Assembly (NCBI GenBank): GCA_007922195.1
Contig: ML681995.1
Location: forward strand, 15,799,689-15,863,688
Length of the DNA stretch: 64,000 bases
Direction: 5' to 3'
Source of the DNA: Podocnemis expansa
Lineage: Eukaryota; Chordata; Testudines; Podocnemididae
A program made the translations under genes and the position numbers. This document shows positions 1 through 12,730 of the stretch, piece after piece. Position 1 is the stretch's first letter. Every line of letters begins with the position of its first letter. The notes beneath the pieces were generated by a model. It was not told the origin of the DNA. It saw only the letters and a list, made by a program, of their open reading frames with translations, and did no database searches.

Positions 1-1599
1 GTTTATTGTTGACTGTTTAAATTGAATAAGATGAATTTCTATACCTCATCTAGTCAACTTGCTCACTGGCTCCCAAGTGGGGGAAAAAAAATTGCAATGT
101 AGCCCCTCATCCAAAAAAGGTTGGACACACCTGATATAGTAAAACTTCATCTCCTGGCTGTTGGGTTGCAGAAAAGAAGGTTTGACAAAAAGCTTTCTGT
201 GGACTTTAATATAATTTTTTGTTTTTAAGAAAAAATCCAATTTGGACAAAGATATTGCAAAAGTGAGCCTAATCAAATGAAAGGAATGAAGGCAATCTTA
301 AGACTCAAGGAAAAATAAACTTTATCATGTTACAAGGAAATAACTTGTGTATCTTCCAATAAACGGTCAATTTTTTATTAACATTATTGATTTGCAGTTG
401 AAACTTTTCCTCCACTCTAGAAAGGATAGATTTTACTTCTGTTTTTCTAGAGCTGTTAAAGTACAGCATCTGAATTATCACTTGGTTGCTGACTGAGATT
501 GAAAATAAATGTGAAATGACTTGTCTGAACAAACTCATTCTTCCTATTGCAACTGAATGAACCAATGATTGTTGAATGATCATTGTCTGCAGAAATTGTT
601 AAATATCCATCTGCTTTAAAAAGTGCACTTCCATGCATAGTGAAATATAAACAAATGTTTACAGCAAATGGACTTGGTTCTATAATGTGAAGAATCACTC
701 TGTTTAACAACGAGAACCATTCAACATCAAATGTAATTCAGTGAATTTAATTATCATTGTGAGTGTCCAGTTTGTGTCCAATAATCCATGCAGCAGGCTA
801 CTAACAGATGGTTACTTGGGCACCAACTATCATTCTCTAAATGGGGGAAAGACTTGTAACTTGTTTTTACCAGCACCCATCTGGAAAAATGTTAATGTTC
901 CAGTAAAACTCTCAATACTCTTTTTGGGTCCATCTGAAGTCTCTCTTTATATTAACTTTTTTTAAGGCTGAACTCCAATTTCCATTGAAGTCAATGTTCC
1001 TGTTCATGTTGGTTTTTTGACAAAAAGAAGAAAAAAATTGGATTGGGCCCTAGACTGGGACACTCTCCCCCCCCCCCCCTGATCTTAATCTGGGTGAGCC
1101 AGAGTTTTGGGGGGTTTTGAGTGGCTTTTCTAAGCAGCAGCAAGGAACCTGCAGGGTTACCTTCTTAAATGATCACCATGAAAATATTGGGTTTTTTTTC
1201 CATCAGTTGTCACTACTGTTGAATATTATATAGACATTAATAAATACTAGGGCCACAGCTGGGTCTGTGTTAAGACTGCTCTAAAAGGGAGAACATAAAT
1301 GGCCCAAGTAAGTGTCAGTAGGAAACAAAGGGAGAAGAACCAAGGACTGACCATTATTATAGCCTCAATGACTCCACATTCTTTTTTAATGCATTTCTAC
1401 CAAGTGCCTATAAATGCTAGTCCTTGCCCTTGAAGTGCTTATTAACTAGTGAACAGAGAATCTCTTTGAAAACAAATATTTGAAAATAATGGAATTAGTG
1501 ACAAACTTCACTGCTTGATGCAGAATTCTTACTCTCCCCTTCCCTCCCCTACATTCTTGTCTTGTACATGGTCTATCAGTCTTGGATAGTTACTAGAAT

Positions 1600-1770
1600 T
1601 ATGTGGGCCATGTGTCTGAGCAGCTCTCACTGATGTACTTATCCTCACAACAGCAGTGTGAGCTAGAGGGGGTGCTTTGTTCCCCATTTTACAGATGAGC
1701 AACTGAGGCACAGAAAAACTAAGGGATGAATTTTTTAAGGAGATGGGAGTTAGGCACTGAAACACCTTTA
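1600..1770 (+). repeat. MIR-like SINE fragment
   Basis: The stretch reads like the MIR core and 3' part: 'cctcacaacagcagtgtga', a 'ttttacagatgagcaactga' block, then 'ggcacagaaaaacta'. MIRs are ancient tRNA-derived SINEs present across amniotes. The copy is strongly diverged, as expected for that age. The ends are approximate. Confidence 0.55.
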
Positions 1771-3139
1771 AAATTTGTCCCTTAATTTCTCAGTGCATCA
1801 ATTACCCATCCATATAAGAAGGTACAAAGCACCCCCATTTCACATTCGTGCTGTAGGAGGATAAATGTATCCATGGGAGGGGTTTGTCTAGCACAGTGGT
1901 GAGGACCATACAAGTACTTAGTGTAGTGTAAAGGCCACACTTTTAAAGATATTTAAGCACTTAACTTCAATTGAATACTCAGAGGAGAAAGGGGGGGGGC
2001 TTTTTTCAAGGTGGCTTTCTAAAGGTCCCACTACAGTTGGTGGTGGAGAGAGAATTGAACCTAGGTCTCCCAAACTGGATGTTAGCACCTGAGCTTCCAG
2101 GACATTCTTTCAGTGCTAGTTTAGATTCCAAGTCGTACCTTTGTGAAAGCAGTGTTTTTTTTTTTTCTCCTTTCATATCACAGGCACTGTGCAGACATTT
2201 AGATTATAAAGCAACTCTAGTATATTAATCCATTACAATAAGTGTGGTATGTCGATTCTTTTCTCCTTTGTTTTGCCTTTAGGGTTGCATGGAAGCTCAA
2301 AAAAGCTGTCCATCCCTTATTTCACTTAAAAATACATTTTAATGCAAGCTTTTAATTTACTTGGCATCAATCAAAGAAACAAAATAGGTTAGATACTGCA
2401 GATGGATGAATGAGCCACAGTTTTGCAAGTGCTTAAAATGTTTCATAGATTGCTTTATACTGCATTTGTAAAACTGATCTGATTGTAGTATTATGCCCTT
2501 ATACAGGTAACTGCCTCTTGTTTTGTTCTATTCCTCTCTTACAGGAAAGAGAGCACTATTACAGGAGCAAATAAGACATTAAATTTGAAACAATGAAAAA
2601 TAAGTCTTAGCCCCAGGATATTAATAAGCATAAAACCATTGAGCTTGGTAGATTGCAATGTAGGGAAATGGAAGGCTTTTAATTACTACTCTAGTGATTG
2701 AAGAGCCCAAAATAAGTTTTAGTATGCAAGAGCATTTTTCTTCCTTTTTGATAACATGAAATATCTAAATAGGGTTACTATTTTTAATAACACTTATGTT
2801 TTGTATTTACATTGCAAAAATTAGCTTTTAGTTTTGCTGCATATATAATTGATTTCAAGGGCTTGCAATGTCTATGCTGTTTCACAGCTGATAAACTAAT
2901 TTATCTCCACATTTGTAGCCAGTCAAGATTAATTGATCATATCCACACTACTGAACATACAATAATGTAAAGTCAAATTGACACTTTTTCAGAGAATATC
3001 ATTTGTCTACTGTTCACTATCTGTTAGTGACTCCTTTACTGCTTTTTGTAGTGCAATATCACATAAATGTTCAATGTGAGGTCTAGGCCCTCTTGTTCTA
3101 TGCACTGTAGATGCATGTGGCATATGAGTTCCCCTGAGC

Positions 3140-3270
3140 CAAAGTGACATTGACATTGTGGTATAAAAATACAAGCCAGGTAAACAGTGGGAAAGGGAGG
3201 TCTACACAAGAGAAACAATTTGCTCAAGGTCCCATAGCAGGGCAGTGGTAGAGTCAAATAAACTTGTCCT
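3140..3270 (+). repeat. MIR-like SINE fragment
   Basis: The block 'ttgctcaaggtcccatagca' followed by 'gggcagtggtagagtcaaa' matches the conserved 3' part of MIR SINEs. The upstream part is degraded and the boundaries are estimates. Confidence 0.5.
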
Positions 3271-4734
3271 ATCACTTCGTGAGATCTGTATTTAGTTGTA
3301 TAACTTTTACTGAAAGATGACTGTATTGATAGGCCGCCTGAGCACAGAACACTGCTCTTTGGAGTCGTAATGCAACATATGACTAGTTTATAGGAAAATG
3401 AGTTTGTCAAATGAGTCTCTTTTAGCAGTATCTATTGGGTATTCAATTTAATGTAAGATGTGAACTCCTTTAGAAGGAATAATTCTGTCTTTGTGCCACT
3501 GAGGAAAGCATCATGGATCCTCTTTTGGATCAAAGCTAAAGTTATAGCCTTCAGATATTAAACAGAGCTCTTAATGAAAACTATCAACATTTGAAACAGA
3601 GTTAAAACATAGTAATAGCTAGCTTTTCAGCATCACTTTCCATGGTTAGATTTAAAAATGTGTTGGAAGGTAGCCAATATTGATAAGCCATATTTTACAG
3701 AATGGGAATGCGGGGCTTGGAGAACTGAAAGCTTTTGTCCACAACTGTTCGGCAGAACAGTATCTAAGTCTGTGTGTCATAATTTGTCTACTAAACACCC
3801 CTACTACTCCTATAGAGGAGCTCCTTTTGAGGTTTATGCCCAGGAATTCATGGAAAGGGCAGAGTGGTTGTATATGAATTACCATTCTTGCGAAAGGGGT
3901 TTTGTGTGCAGCTCTAGGAAACAGACTTCTCTGTATCTGTCAAGAAATACAGGAAGTGTGCATAGAAACTTAGCACTTCCATAGTCCAGCAGTAATAACT
4001 GCAAGTTGGCTAAAGTTGGGAAGATGTTTTGGTGAACTATCCTTAAATTTAAAGGCCTTTCTGGTAGGCCATGTTGAGTTCTTGCCTTTCTTTCCTCCTC
4101 CAAAATGTTTATGTAAATGAATATTTGTGGGAAACTAGTTTTGGGACCAGTGTTTAAGACCTGTCCACCCCCTGCACAGGACAGAAAGAATTGACTGGAT
4201 GAGAACTGTATAGGAACAGGTGGAGCCTTTTGTAAATCCAAAGAGCTGAGAGTAGAAAGATGCTGCAGGAAATTGTGGTGCCTCTAGTGTTGATACAAAC
4301 CATCATGATGCATACCAGAAATAAAACAAATATGGGGGCATGGGGTATACTGAGTTGCTAACCCTTTTTCAGGAGAGCAGTGAATCGAGTTGTGGTAGAG
4401 GTTTTTAAAATGTGTGTTTTTGGGGAAACCTTCAGGATAATGTGATTAGCTTAAATGTCTGGGTTTATATTATAATATAAACTTGAAAGAAAGCTGACCA
4501 AAACTTTTAAAAGGTAAGTTCTTCTGTCCGTTTTTAACTGAAATCCCATTTGGACATGGAAAAGGACTGCCTTGGTCTGAAAGGCTGTGGAGCAATGGCT
4601 TGCTTCTTTGGTCACCTCTCTAAAAGAACAAGCAAGTGTAGGAATTGTATGAACAAATTTGGTGTTCAAAAAGTGTGTTCCCATCTGTGTGCAAAATCCT
4701 AGAGCTAGGCAGGAACTTCATTGTCCTGAGTTAG

Positions 4735-4921
4735 CAGGGGTGGCCAAACTTATGGAACTCAAGAGCCACACAAGTTGATGATTAAACCTTCAAGAGCTGC
4801 ACTGAGGCATATAGCCATATACTTTTACCTATTAAATTGACTTGCTGATGTTCTTCCACAAGCCACACCTTTTCACTCAAAAACCCCATGTAGCTCCCAA
4901 GCTGCAGTTTGGCCATGCCTG
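4735..4921. mobile_element. Short non-autonomous hAT element (MITE)
   Basis: The 187-bp element has terminal inverted repeats. The left end is caggggtggccaaact and the right end reads agtttggccatgcctg, so the 16-bp termini pair with two mismatches. Its left 90 bp closely matches the reverse complement of the right end of the longer hAT element at 62900-63482, including 'catatagccata' and the poly-T/ACC stretch, so it looks like an internal-deletion derivative of that family. No clean 8-bp target duplication is visible. It has no coding capacity. Confidence 0.7.
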
Positions 4922-7280
4922 ACCTATAGAAAACTTCAGGATTCAAAAGAAGCTTGCATTCCAAAATGGAATAAACCAAAAATTTTCATAAAGGAAATTG
5001 CTTTATTTGATTTTAACATGAAATTAATTTCATGACAATTGTTTTAAAATGGAATGTTGGAATCTTATCAAAACACTTTCTGAAATGACTGACATGTTTC
5101 TGTGAAACGTTTTGGCTTTTAACAAATTGGCATTTCCAACTGGCCCTACCAATTTTCCTGACCACCTGGGCTGTGGTGTAATTCCTGCTCCTGGCTTTCC
5201 ACAAATCTCATGTATTCTGTGTGGAGTCTCAGAAGGAAGTGAAGTCGTGTTGTGGAGTAGTGAGGAGGTTCAGAAGAATTAAGAAGCTGAATATAAATAA
5301 AGTGCTGAATAAAAACCATTTAAGCCTCTGTACTATGGAGTCTTTCAGCATGAGTAGTCCTATTGACTTCAGTGGGTACCTGCTTAAAGACAAGCATATA
5401 TTTGCTTTGCTAGATCAGAGCCCTTTTTTTTTAAGTAACATCAGTGGTCTAACATCATTTTGGCACAGACTTTTATGTGGCAACAAAAAATTTTTCAAAG
5501 ATGACATTCTCTATACACAATCACAATGTGTTTGTGCATGAATGGTAGGCTTTCAAGATACCTCTAACTTGACACTGCAACTGATTTAAAATTTAAGTAC
5601 AAAAGAAAAGCACAAGGCTTTTGAGCTGAATATCTTTAGGCTATATCTATGCTAGCAAATTAGTATAGGTCCACACTAGGCTTTGCATAGTTGAACTAAA
5701 TTTTTCCTTAGTTTGAACTTTAAAATTTTAGTTTGAACTAGCCCAGAACTACTTAGTTTGGACTAAGCAAGTCCAGACTAAGCTTTCTAATGTAGAAGTA
5801 GCTTTAGAACCTTTACCTCATGCTACATCAAAAGCAATAAACCCCAAGACACTCAAAATCAAAAGCTTTAAAAGTGGCTCCCCCTTTGCATTGTCATAGA
5901 TAAGTTACATCCTCACAGACTCCTTTTTGTTTTGGTATACTCTGATTCAGCATCTCTAATGTCAAAAAGTTAATGTGAGAATGACCACATATTGCAGACT
6001 AGTAAATTCTAGCTGTACATAACATTTTTCTATTCACAGTGAACGTAGTTAGGTACTTCTACTGCTGATTGTTTTCAACTGCTCATAACAAACCCCTTTT
6101 AAAAAGGAAATCTAGAATACTACTAAAGACTAAGCAGAACATGGAAAACCATGGATTTCTTCTGATGCTTGGGAACTGGAATACAACTTTTTTTTACTAC
6201 AGCAAAGCAAAGTTTACCAGCTGACTTTAAACTGTGTAGTAAATGGAGCTTTTAATAGCAGTAAAACAAAAATGCAAAAGGCCAAATAACAGAGATCAGC
6301 ACTTATCTAGGAAACTTAGTAGAGAACAAAGTTCCCAATAACCCACAGCACATAACAGAACATACAAACTTAATGGCAAAATTGGCACTGACCTGGAGAA
6401 TGAGTGCCAACTAGGCTGCCAACCAACCCTAAGCATGTAGGGAGCATCTCTTAAACCAGCTGTCCACTGATGCTATCTACCAGTCACTCACTCCATCCTC
6501 TAGAACCAGTTCCTCGGCTCTGCCGGCACTGCCCTCCAGTCCCTCGTGTTGTCCAGCTGGCCGCTGGCTGCTTTCACCATTCATCAGCTTCACTCCATTG
6601 CTTTTCCCAGCTCAGGGAAGAAGAGTTCTCCCCAGCTCAGTGATTATTAGGTCTCAAGTTTTAACAGCTGGTGATAGCTACTTCCATAAGAAGGAACAAA
6701 AGAAGCGATAGAGAAGACAAATACTGCCTCGAGCATTACAACCATGCATACCTCCCACTTTTGATTTTGAGTCTTTCAAGCTAAAATATGCAGAAGCCTT
6801 TCTTACAAACCTGTTTCAAAGTGAGGGTGTCAAATCTGTCTGGGTTAAAGGGTAAAAGAAACAGAGTAGCAGTTTACCCAAGGACAGTATTTCATATTTC
6901 CCTTTAGTAGAAGATAGATTTGTGAGAAAAGAAACCCCAAATGCTATTACCCAGTATACTTTGCCCCAATGCTTCCAGTATGCTAATCAGCTATTTGTGC
7001 TTTTTGTATCCATGCTAATACAGGACCCATGCAGATTAGTTGCTCCCCCCATCAGTTCAGAAGCTGTCAGGCACAACTTCTAAGCCTGCCTTACACTTAG
7101 ATAAAAGTAAAACTTCAAAAATTTTACTGTGTAATGTGATTGACAAAAAGTTACTTTGAATTTAATAGGGAGTTGTCCCAGAACTAATTTATTCTTGGCC
7201 TGATTAAATCAAAGATCAAAACTATTTGGGTGTTACAAATTCTCTGACCATAACATTTTTAAACTTACTGTAGTCTACTT
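4922..7280. other. Non-coding stretch, no gene recognised
   Basis: No coding signal was found. At 5640-5830 there is an internally repetitive, partly self-complementary stretch rich in 'tagtttgaact' and its variants, probably a degraded MITE. At 6490-6640 there is a short GC-richer patch of unknown origin. The rest is AT-rich single-copy-looking DNA. Confidence 0.5.
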
Positions 7281-7579
7281 CAGTGATTCCCACCCTTTTC
7301 CATTATGCGACCACTACATTGTTGTCTAAAGCTTTTGCAGACCAACATGTAAGGAAGCTGCTTTAAACATTTTTAACATTGCCTGTGGCTCTCAGAAGTC
7401 AATCTTGTATGTCAAGGGGTATTAAAAAATGCAGCTATTTCTTAATTCATTATGCTCACTCAAAGATATTGCACTCATCACAGTTCATTTTACCTGCAGT
7501 AATTATCTCCCCCCATGGACAACCTGGAGCACTCTAGCAGACCACCAGTGGTCCATGGACCAGAAGTTGGGAACCACTG
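7281..7579. mobile_element. hAT/Charlie-like non-autonomous element
   Basis: The termini are cagtgattcccaccctttt on the left and, on the right, gttgggaaccactg, which is the inverted form of the classic Charlie-type end. The flanking octamers gtctactt and gtctgatt agree at 6 of 8 positions, consistent with an aged 8-bp hAT target duplication. There is no transposase remnant inside this roughly 300-bp element. Confidence 0.65.
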
Positions 7580-7634
7580 GTCTGATTATGAAGTTAGTCT
7601 AATTGGATGCTCCCTGTTGGCTGTTCTAAATGTT

Positions 7635-7770
7635 ACAAAGCGATAGCTGCATTAGTCTGTACAGTAAAAACAATAGGCATCTGCCAGAGTGAGTTGGAGC
7701 CCATGGAAGCTTATGCCCAAAGACATGTCAGTCTTTAAGGTGCCACAAGACTCCAGTTGTTTTTAAATAG
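7635..7770 (+). repeat. PLE 3'-tail fragment
   Basis: The segment combines 'gcgatagctgcattagtctg' with 'cccatggaagcttatgccc' and 'cagtctttaaggtgccacaa'. These blocks also occur in the tails of the PLEs at 23.5 kb, 56.1 kb and 62.0 kb in this window. It is a short, rearranged copy with no coding part. Confidence 0.55.
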
Positions 7771-8199
7771 TAATGCTAGTGACACATCCTAGGAGAGTGA
7801 TTTAAGTCCAGTCTAATCTTGATGATTAAGATGGCATAGTTAGAATGGCCACAGACATGCCAACACTACACAACTGACTGACTAAATATAGACCTATACC
7901 ACAATGTAAACATGGCTACCACCAGAAGAATGCTTTTGTTAAACTGACAACCACAGATTGGTGTACATATAACCTCATACTATATTGTGTGCTTATTTAA
8001 ACATATTTACTTCCTTTGTCATTTTTCATTTTTTTACCCTGTTATGTTTAAAGTGTATATAACAGTGCCTAGGAGGTTCTTTTGCATGCCATTTTCTTCA
8101 CTGCCCTCCACCCCCCCCCCCCCCAAATATCAAGTTGATTTTATAAACATACTGCAAGCATTACACAGTACCCAGAACAAGCACCTAAAGCTTGCAGCT

Positions 8200-9060
8200 C
8201 CAAGAACAGATGAGCCCAGAAGACTGTGGTGGTTGTCTTCAAGGTGCTTTTTCAGATTCACAGCACCCTTCTGGGCTCTGAACCCCTGGACATGAGCTAT
8301 TACAAGTCAGCAGGTGGCTGCACCACCTCTGTCCCTGCAGAAGTCTTTTGCCTCTTTTGATATTTTGCACCAGACAGACGGCTGTCACCATTAGACCTCA
8401 GACACGTACCTTGGTTTCATGCCTAACCACCAGTGTTCTGTCGATTTTTCCCAAAAGCACATTCAACAGACATCCTGCACCTGCTGAGCCAGTAGCTGAA
8501 TCTTCCCTTGGTGCTGTCAAGGTAGTCAAAACAGTGTTTCATGAGTGGGGAGCAAGTGTTGGTCTGGGTCCCTCACAATCACTATTAATGTTTCAATATT
8601 GTCAATAGGAATCCATTGAGTGGGAAGCAACACACTTGCTTGCAGCTTTCTCAACAGTCCTGTGGTTTTCAAGATGTGTGCATCATGCACCTTCCCTGAT
8701 GAGGTGACATCACTGAAAAATCTCAGTACTTGTATCACTATAGAAAAGGAACCGTTTTGGCTTGATGCACTTCATGACAAGGTTTGATTTGGTGTCAAAA
8801 TAGTGAAATGAGTGCCATTTGATGCCCCACTGTAGTTCAGGAACACTGTTGCTCTAAAACACAATTTTCTGCACATTGCTGAAAGCCATGATCCTGTGTA
8901 GTGGGAAATAATAATTAATGGCCTTACACATTTGCATGGCAACAGCCCACCCTGAATTTTCCAATTCCAGAATGATGCCCTACTGATGGGTGGCAATTGA
9001 GTGTTGCAGGCTTCCAAAGCGTAATCACAATTCACTTCCACACCATCAGTATAGTTTTTT
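8200..9060 (-). pseudogene. Harbinger (PIF/HARBI1-like) DDE transposase relic
   Basis: On the minus strand this region carries collinear pieces of a HARBI1-type transposase, split by frameshifts and stops. From the N-terminal side: a 'MQMCKAIN' block followed by an 'HRIMAFSNVQ' block, then 'NYSGASNGTHFTILTPN' (the DGTH motif of the catalytic core, with Asp changed to Asn), then 'GKVHDAHILKTTGLLRKLQA', a degraded 'IVIVRDP' block where the second catalytic Asp belongs, and 'CRMSVECAFGK', the C-terminal block that holds the catalytic Glu. In the family this DDE nuclease cuts and pastes Harbinger transposons. The copy is clearly dead, and terminal repeats were not found. The ends are approximate. 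Family assignment is from motif order rather than alignment. Confidence 0.75.
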
Positions 9061-10829
9061 GTTTGTTTGTTTTTTGTTTTTTTTTCCCAGTAGCAATATA
9101 TGGAAGGGTTGGGGCGGGGGGGGGGGGCTTGATGCATTTGCATTTTGCATCCATGCATAATACATTTTCAAAAATGTACTTTGTACAATATTAAATTTTT
9201 CCCAAGGGAAGATAGCAGCTTTGCAAGAACTCATTTTCTGTTGGGGAAAACTTAAATGAAATATTTAACTTGCACTTGAGCCAACTCTAAACCCACTCAT
9301 CATATAGTGCACTACATCCAGGAGGTGGTAGCTCAGGAACCCATTGTTATGTACAGGCTGGTCTTGCATGCAGGACTACGTTTCCTGATGATGCAATACG
9401 CTCATTCCTTGGCCAAGCTGTGTGGTGCAGCCACAAATATGGGCTCATCATAGGAGATGGGCTCAGGCCAGACTCCCTGGCTGTACTACAAAGGAGAATG
9501 GAATTGTCAGGCTTCTAAACAGTAAATGTCATGGGACAATGAGGCACCATCAGGAAAATGGTTTAACATTAAGTACAAGCAAAATGTACTGAGGCAGTTC
9601 CATAAATCAAAACTAAGTATCTGAGTTCAGGGAATATCAGAATGTCTGCGTCTATCACTTATAGAAGAAAATATCATTTAACAAAACAAGTATTTCAGTT
9701 CCTTGTTCTCTAAATTGGGACATGATTATTTTTGTATAAATCAAAACACTCTAATTTTAACTCTTCATGAAGCCATTTTGAAATGAAGAAAACTCAGTAT
9801 TCAGTTGTGGAAAAGGAATGTCTTTAGACCTTACCAAAATGGCTTTCATTTTTCTGACAAATTTTGATTTTTTTTTTTTTTTTTTTTTTTTCCAATCAAT
9901 GGGTTCCCACAGAAGGGTTTGGCTTTGACACAACATTTTCTATAAGAATAAGGTGGTAGGCAAAACTTAGACAAACTCTAATAATGAGCTTTCACTACAG
10001 CTGAGCAGTGAGTGTCCTGCTTTTGTTAAGGAAGGCAAATCCTTTTGATAACAGAAGGAGTTGTAAACCTGGGGAAACAATGTTGTAGTTCCAGTTTTAA
10101 GGTGCTGAAGTTTCACCTAATAGATTCCATTAATTGTCAGGAAACAGTTGGCGCTCAGCTGTATAAAGGAAGCATGCACAGTCATTCTAGTGGGACTTAA
10201 ATATTTAACAGCATATGGACACTGTAGGATTCACAGGATGAGAGAAATCTGAGGTGAAAGTACACTAGGTCTCAGTATGGATTTGACAAGGTGTGAGTGA
10301 GGTACTGTCTGTCTTATTGGGCCACCACCTGTGGGTGTGAGACACAGACGAACTTGCAAGCTATGCAGCACTCTTCCTCAAGTCCAACGGAAGTTCATCC
10401 AATTAAAGATATTACCTTACTGACTCTGTCTCTGAAACACTGAGACCAACATGGATACAAGAACTCAGTATAGATTTGAAAATAAACTTGAATTCACTTT
10501 GAGCTTGAGCTGGCGCACTCCTTCATATCTCAAGGGTGCATAAGGAACAAAAAAATCTTCTTTCTAGAACAGGGTTTTCTTTCTAAAATATGTTGCCTTC
10601 TAGATCTGAAAAGACACTTTACTGCTCCCATTATTTTCGTGGGGCCCACTTCTTTCCTTTTTCAGACAACCAACAGAACTGATGGGCTAAACTTTCTGCT
10701 TTGATCTATTTTATCTGTTGCTGATTAACTGGTACCACTACAGAAATCTGTACTTTTAACAGCTCAACAATGTAGTGTTGCTAAGTTGGTACTTTCACAC
10801 AGGTCTGTGCTTTTGGCAGTATTCTAGCA
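9061..10829. other. Non-coding stretch with simple repeats
   Basis: No gene was recognised. It contains a T/G-rich simple stretch at 9051-9090, a G run at 9112-9127, a long poly-T at about 9868-9892 and a piece of a second PLE-type repeat described separately. Confidence 0.5.
10290..10465 (+). repeat. Second PLE-type tail fragment
   Basis: The blocks 'gcactcttcctcaagtcca', 'ccaattaaagatattacct' and 'gagaccaacatggatacaa' resemble a sauropsid repeat tail of probable Penelope origin that differs from the tail at 7.6 kb. A related, inverted copy lies at 54548-54735. The assignment is from memory of the repeat class and is moderate at best. Confidence 0.4.
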
Positions 10830-10998
10830 CAATGGTTCTCAACCACTGTATTGGGGCACATGATGGTTTCACCACACAGTGGTAAGGTGTCAGAGGTCTG
10901 GGGCAATGACTGGATTGGGCCTGGGGGAGGAGGGCTGATGTGTCCTGTAGCATCACAATATGCTGCCAAGTGTGTTGAGACCCACAAAGTGGAGAACT
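10830..10998. mobile_element. hAT/Charlie-like MITE
   Basis: The left end is caatggttctcaacc and the right end reads gtggagaactg, an imperfect inverted match. The flanks ttctagca and gtttagca agree at 6 of 8 positions, as for an aged hAT target duplication. The 169-bp body has no coding capacity. Confidence 0.5.
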
Positions 10999-11361
10999 GT
11001 TTAGCAAATAGCACTTGCTTTAGTAGCCTTATGCAGGCCTGTTCATAAATCTGGCAAGCTCAAGGTGCCAGGCCAATAACCCTCTAAAAGGTCTAGACTT
11101 AATGATGTGCTAAAGCTGCTGAACACATGGTAGCAGGACTCAATACTGGCCCAAAATGCTGCTTCCTTAACCCTTTAGAGTCTATATCATCAATGCTGGT
11201 TCAAGGGTAGAAAAGGACTTAAATAATTCAATGGGCCCTGAACCAACCTTTTGCACTTCATAACTTATTTCTTAGCTGGGTCAAGGGGAAAACTTTCTTT
11301 CCCCAAGTTTGCTTCATAGGATAGTCTCAAACTTTTAAGGAAACTAACTCAGTACATGCAG

Positions 11362-11790
11362 AGAAGTTCCAAAGGGGCAGCAGTGTTAGTCTAGTTTAGC
11401 AAAACAAGGAGTCCTGTATCAGTTTTAAAGACTCACAACTTTATTGCATGAGCTTTCATGGGAGAAAATCCCGCTTCATCAGATGCTTTGAAGATGGGGA
11501 ACTTGCGGAATGGGAGGAAAACGTGTGAAGGAAGTGTAAGTCATCAGGTGACTAGACCTTACCTTCCTCTTTATGTTGTTATCCAGTGTTTGAATCTAAA
11601 CTACTGCATTGATTCATTGTAAGAGTCTGTCCTGATCCAATGACTTAACACTTTCCTGCATGTATTTTCCTTCTATTCTGTAAGTTCCCTATCTTCAAAG
11701 CATCTGATGAAGTGGGATTTTCTCCCATATAAGCTCATGCAATAAATAAATGTTAGTCTTTAAAAGTGCCCTAGCACTCCTTGTTTGTTC
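11362..11790. repeat. Inverted pair of PLE tails
   Basis: A PLE tail in minus orientation (about 11362-11525, with 'gcttcatcagatgctttgaa') faces a second tail in plus orientation (about 11655-11790, with 'caaagcatctgatgaagtgg'). The arms are about 130 bp and enclose about 130-150 bp of unrelated sequence. The arms could fold into a long hairpin. Either two independent insertions or a snap-back product of one retrotransposition event would explain it. Confidence 0.65.
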
Positions 11791-12534
11791 AGTATATGGA
11801 ATCTGCTTTTGATCTAGACAATGCCTTGTTTTCTCGTAAGGTAAAGCTTCCCTTATGTGTTTGGCCTGAATGGCTCTTTAAAGAATTCATTACTTTTTAC
11901 AAAGGGCTGCTAAGAAGCCAGTGGACCGTGGTGTGAAAAGTGTGTTTTCTTATTACTGGCAAACTTTGAGACTTGCAGGCACAATGGGTTTGTTTAAAAT
12001 TTGGTGTGAAGGGGGGTGGGGAGGGGAGGCAGGGAAAACAGAGCCACTTAAAACTATGCCAAGGGTATTTCTCTGATGAGCTTAATGCAAAATATTAATA
12101 GTACCTTAGTGTTTGGAGGCTGCATATTAGGATTTTTGGGGGGTAATAAAGCAAACACACTGAGTCTGAGCCAAGCAGTTTCAAGATGAGAACAAATCAG
12201 TATTTAACTAGAAAAGACGTTGCTGAGAATGATCTGTAGTGATTTGATTTGGAGATGGGCAGCAGTCTTGATACTTAAGACTGGGGTTTTTTTTTTGTTG
12301 CTTGTCACCTGAACATGGTTTGTAAATGAATTTTGATTGCTGTGTTGTAGAACCATTAAAGGCAGTGATTCAGAATTTTTTACAAGTTTTCAGCATCAGA
12401 ATTGCCTTGTGTAACTTTTGGGGTACTCTTACCAAAAAAAAAAAAACTTGTATCATTTCATAGATCAGATGCTTCTTTTCATTTACCCACTGGTATGCAG
12501 AAAACAAGTGCTATGCAAGAACAGATTTTCATTA

Positions 12535-12730
12535 ATGGATCTCAAAGCACTTTATGAAAGGTCGTCAATATTATTAGGCCCATTTGAGACACATGAAGTG
12601 TTTCCCCATCTCTCTTGCTGGTTTTCTTTGGCAAGCTGCAGGGAAGCCAGTGGAAGATCTAGGAACAGAAACCAGGTGTTCAGGGTCCCAGCCCAGTGTT
12701 CTTTCCAGTGCCTTCCTACTAGACACATTA
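12535..12730 (+). repeat. MIR-like SINE fragment
   Basis: The order 'tctcaaagcactttatgaa', 'attaggcccatttgaga', 'cagaaaccaggtgttcaggg' and 'agtgttctttccagtgcctt' follows a MIR element over nearly its full length. It is diverged and the ends are approximate. Confidence 0.6.

Larger units (their letters stand above)
1..4734. other. Non-coding stretch, no gene recognised
   Basis: AT-rich DNA with short chance open frames on both strands and no recognisable protein motif or convincing exon. It contains short MIR-like pieces, listed separately where clearest, a C homopolymer near 1067-1080 and a T run near 2155-2166. Another MIR-like piece lies at about 2036-2105. A good splice-acceptor-like tract ends near 2544 and a good donor-like site lies near 4513, but neither bounds a convincing open segment. 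Intronic or intergenic origin cannot be decided. Confidence 0.6.

Noticed and set aside
2500..2600. Good acceptor-like tract (cctctcttacag) with a nearby donor-like site upstream
   Set aside because: The sequence after the acceptor stops within about ten to sixteen codons in the frames checked and no matching exon was found.
3036..3410. 124-codon minus-strand frame
   Set aside because: It overlaps a MIR-like fragment, shows no motif and has no splice or start context; a chance open frame.
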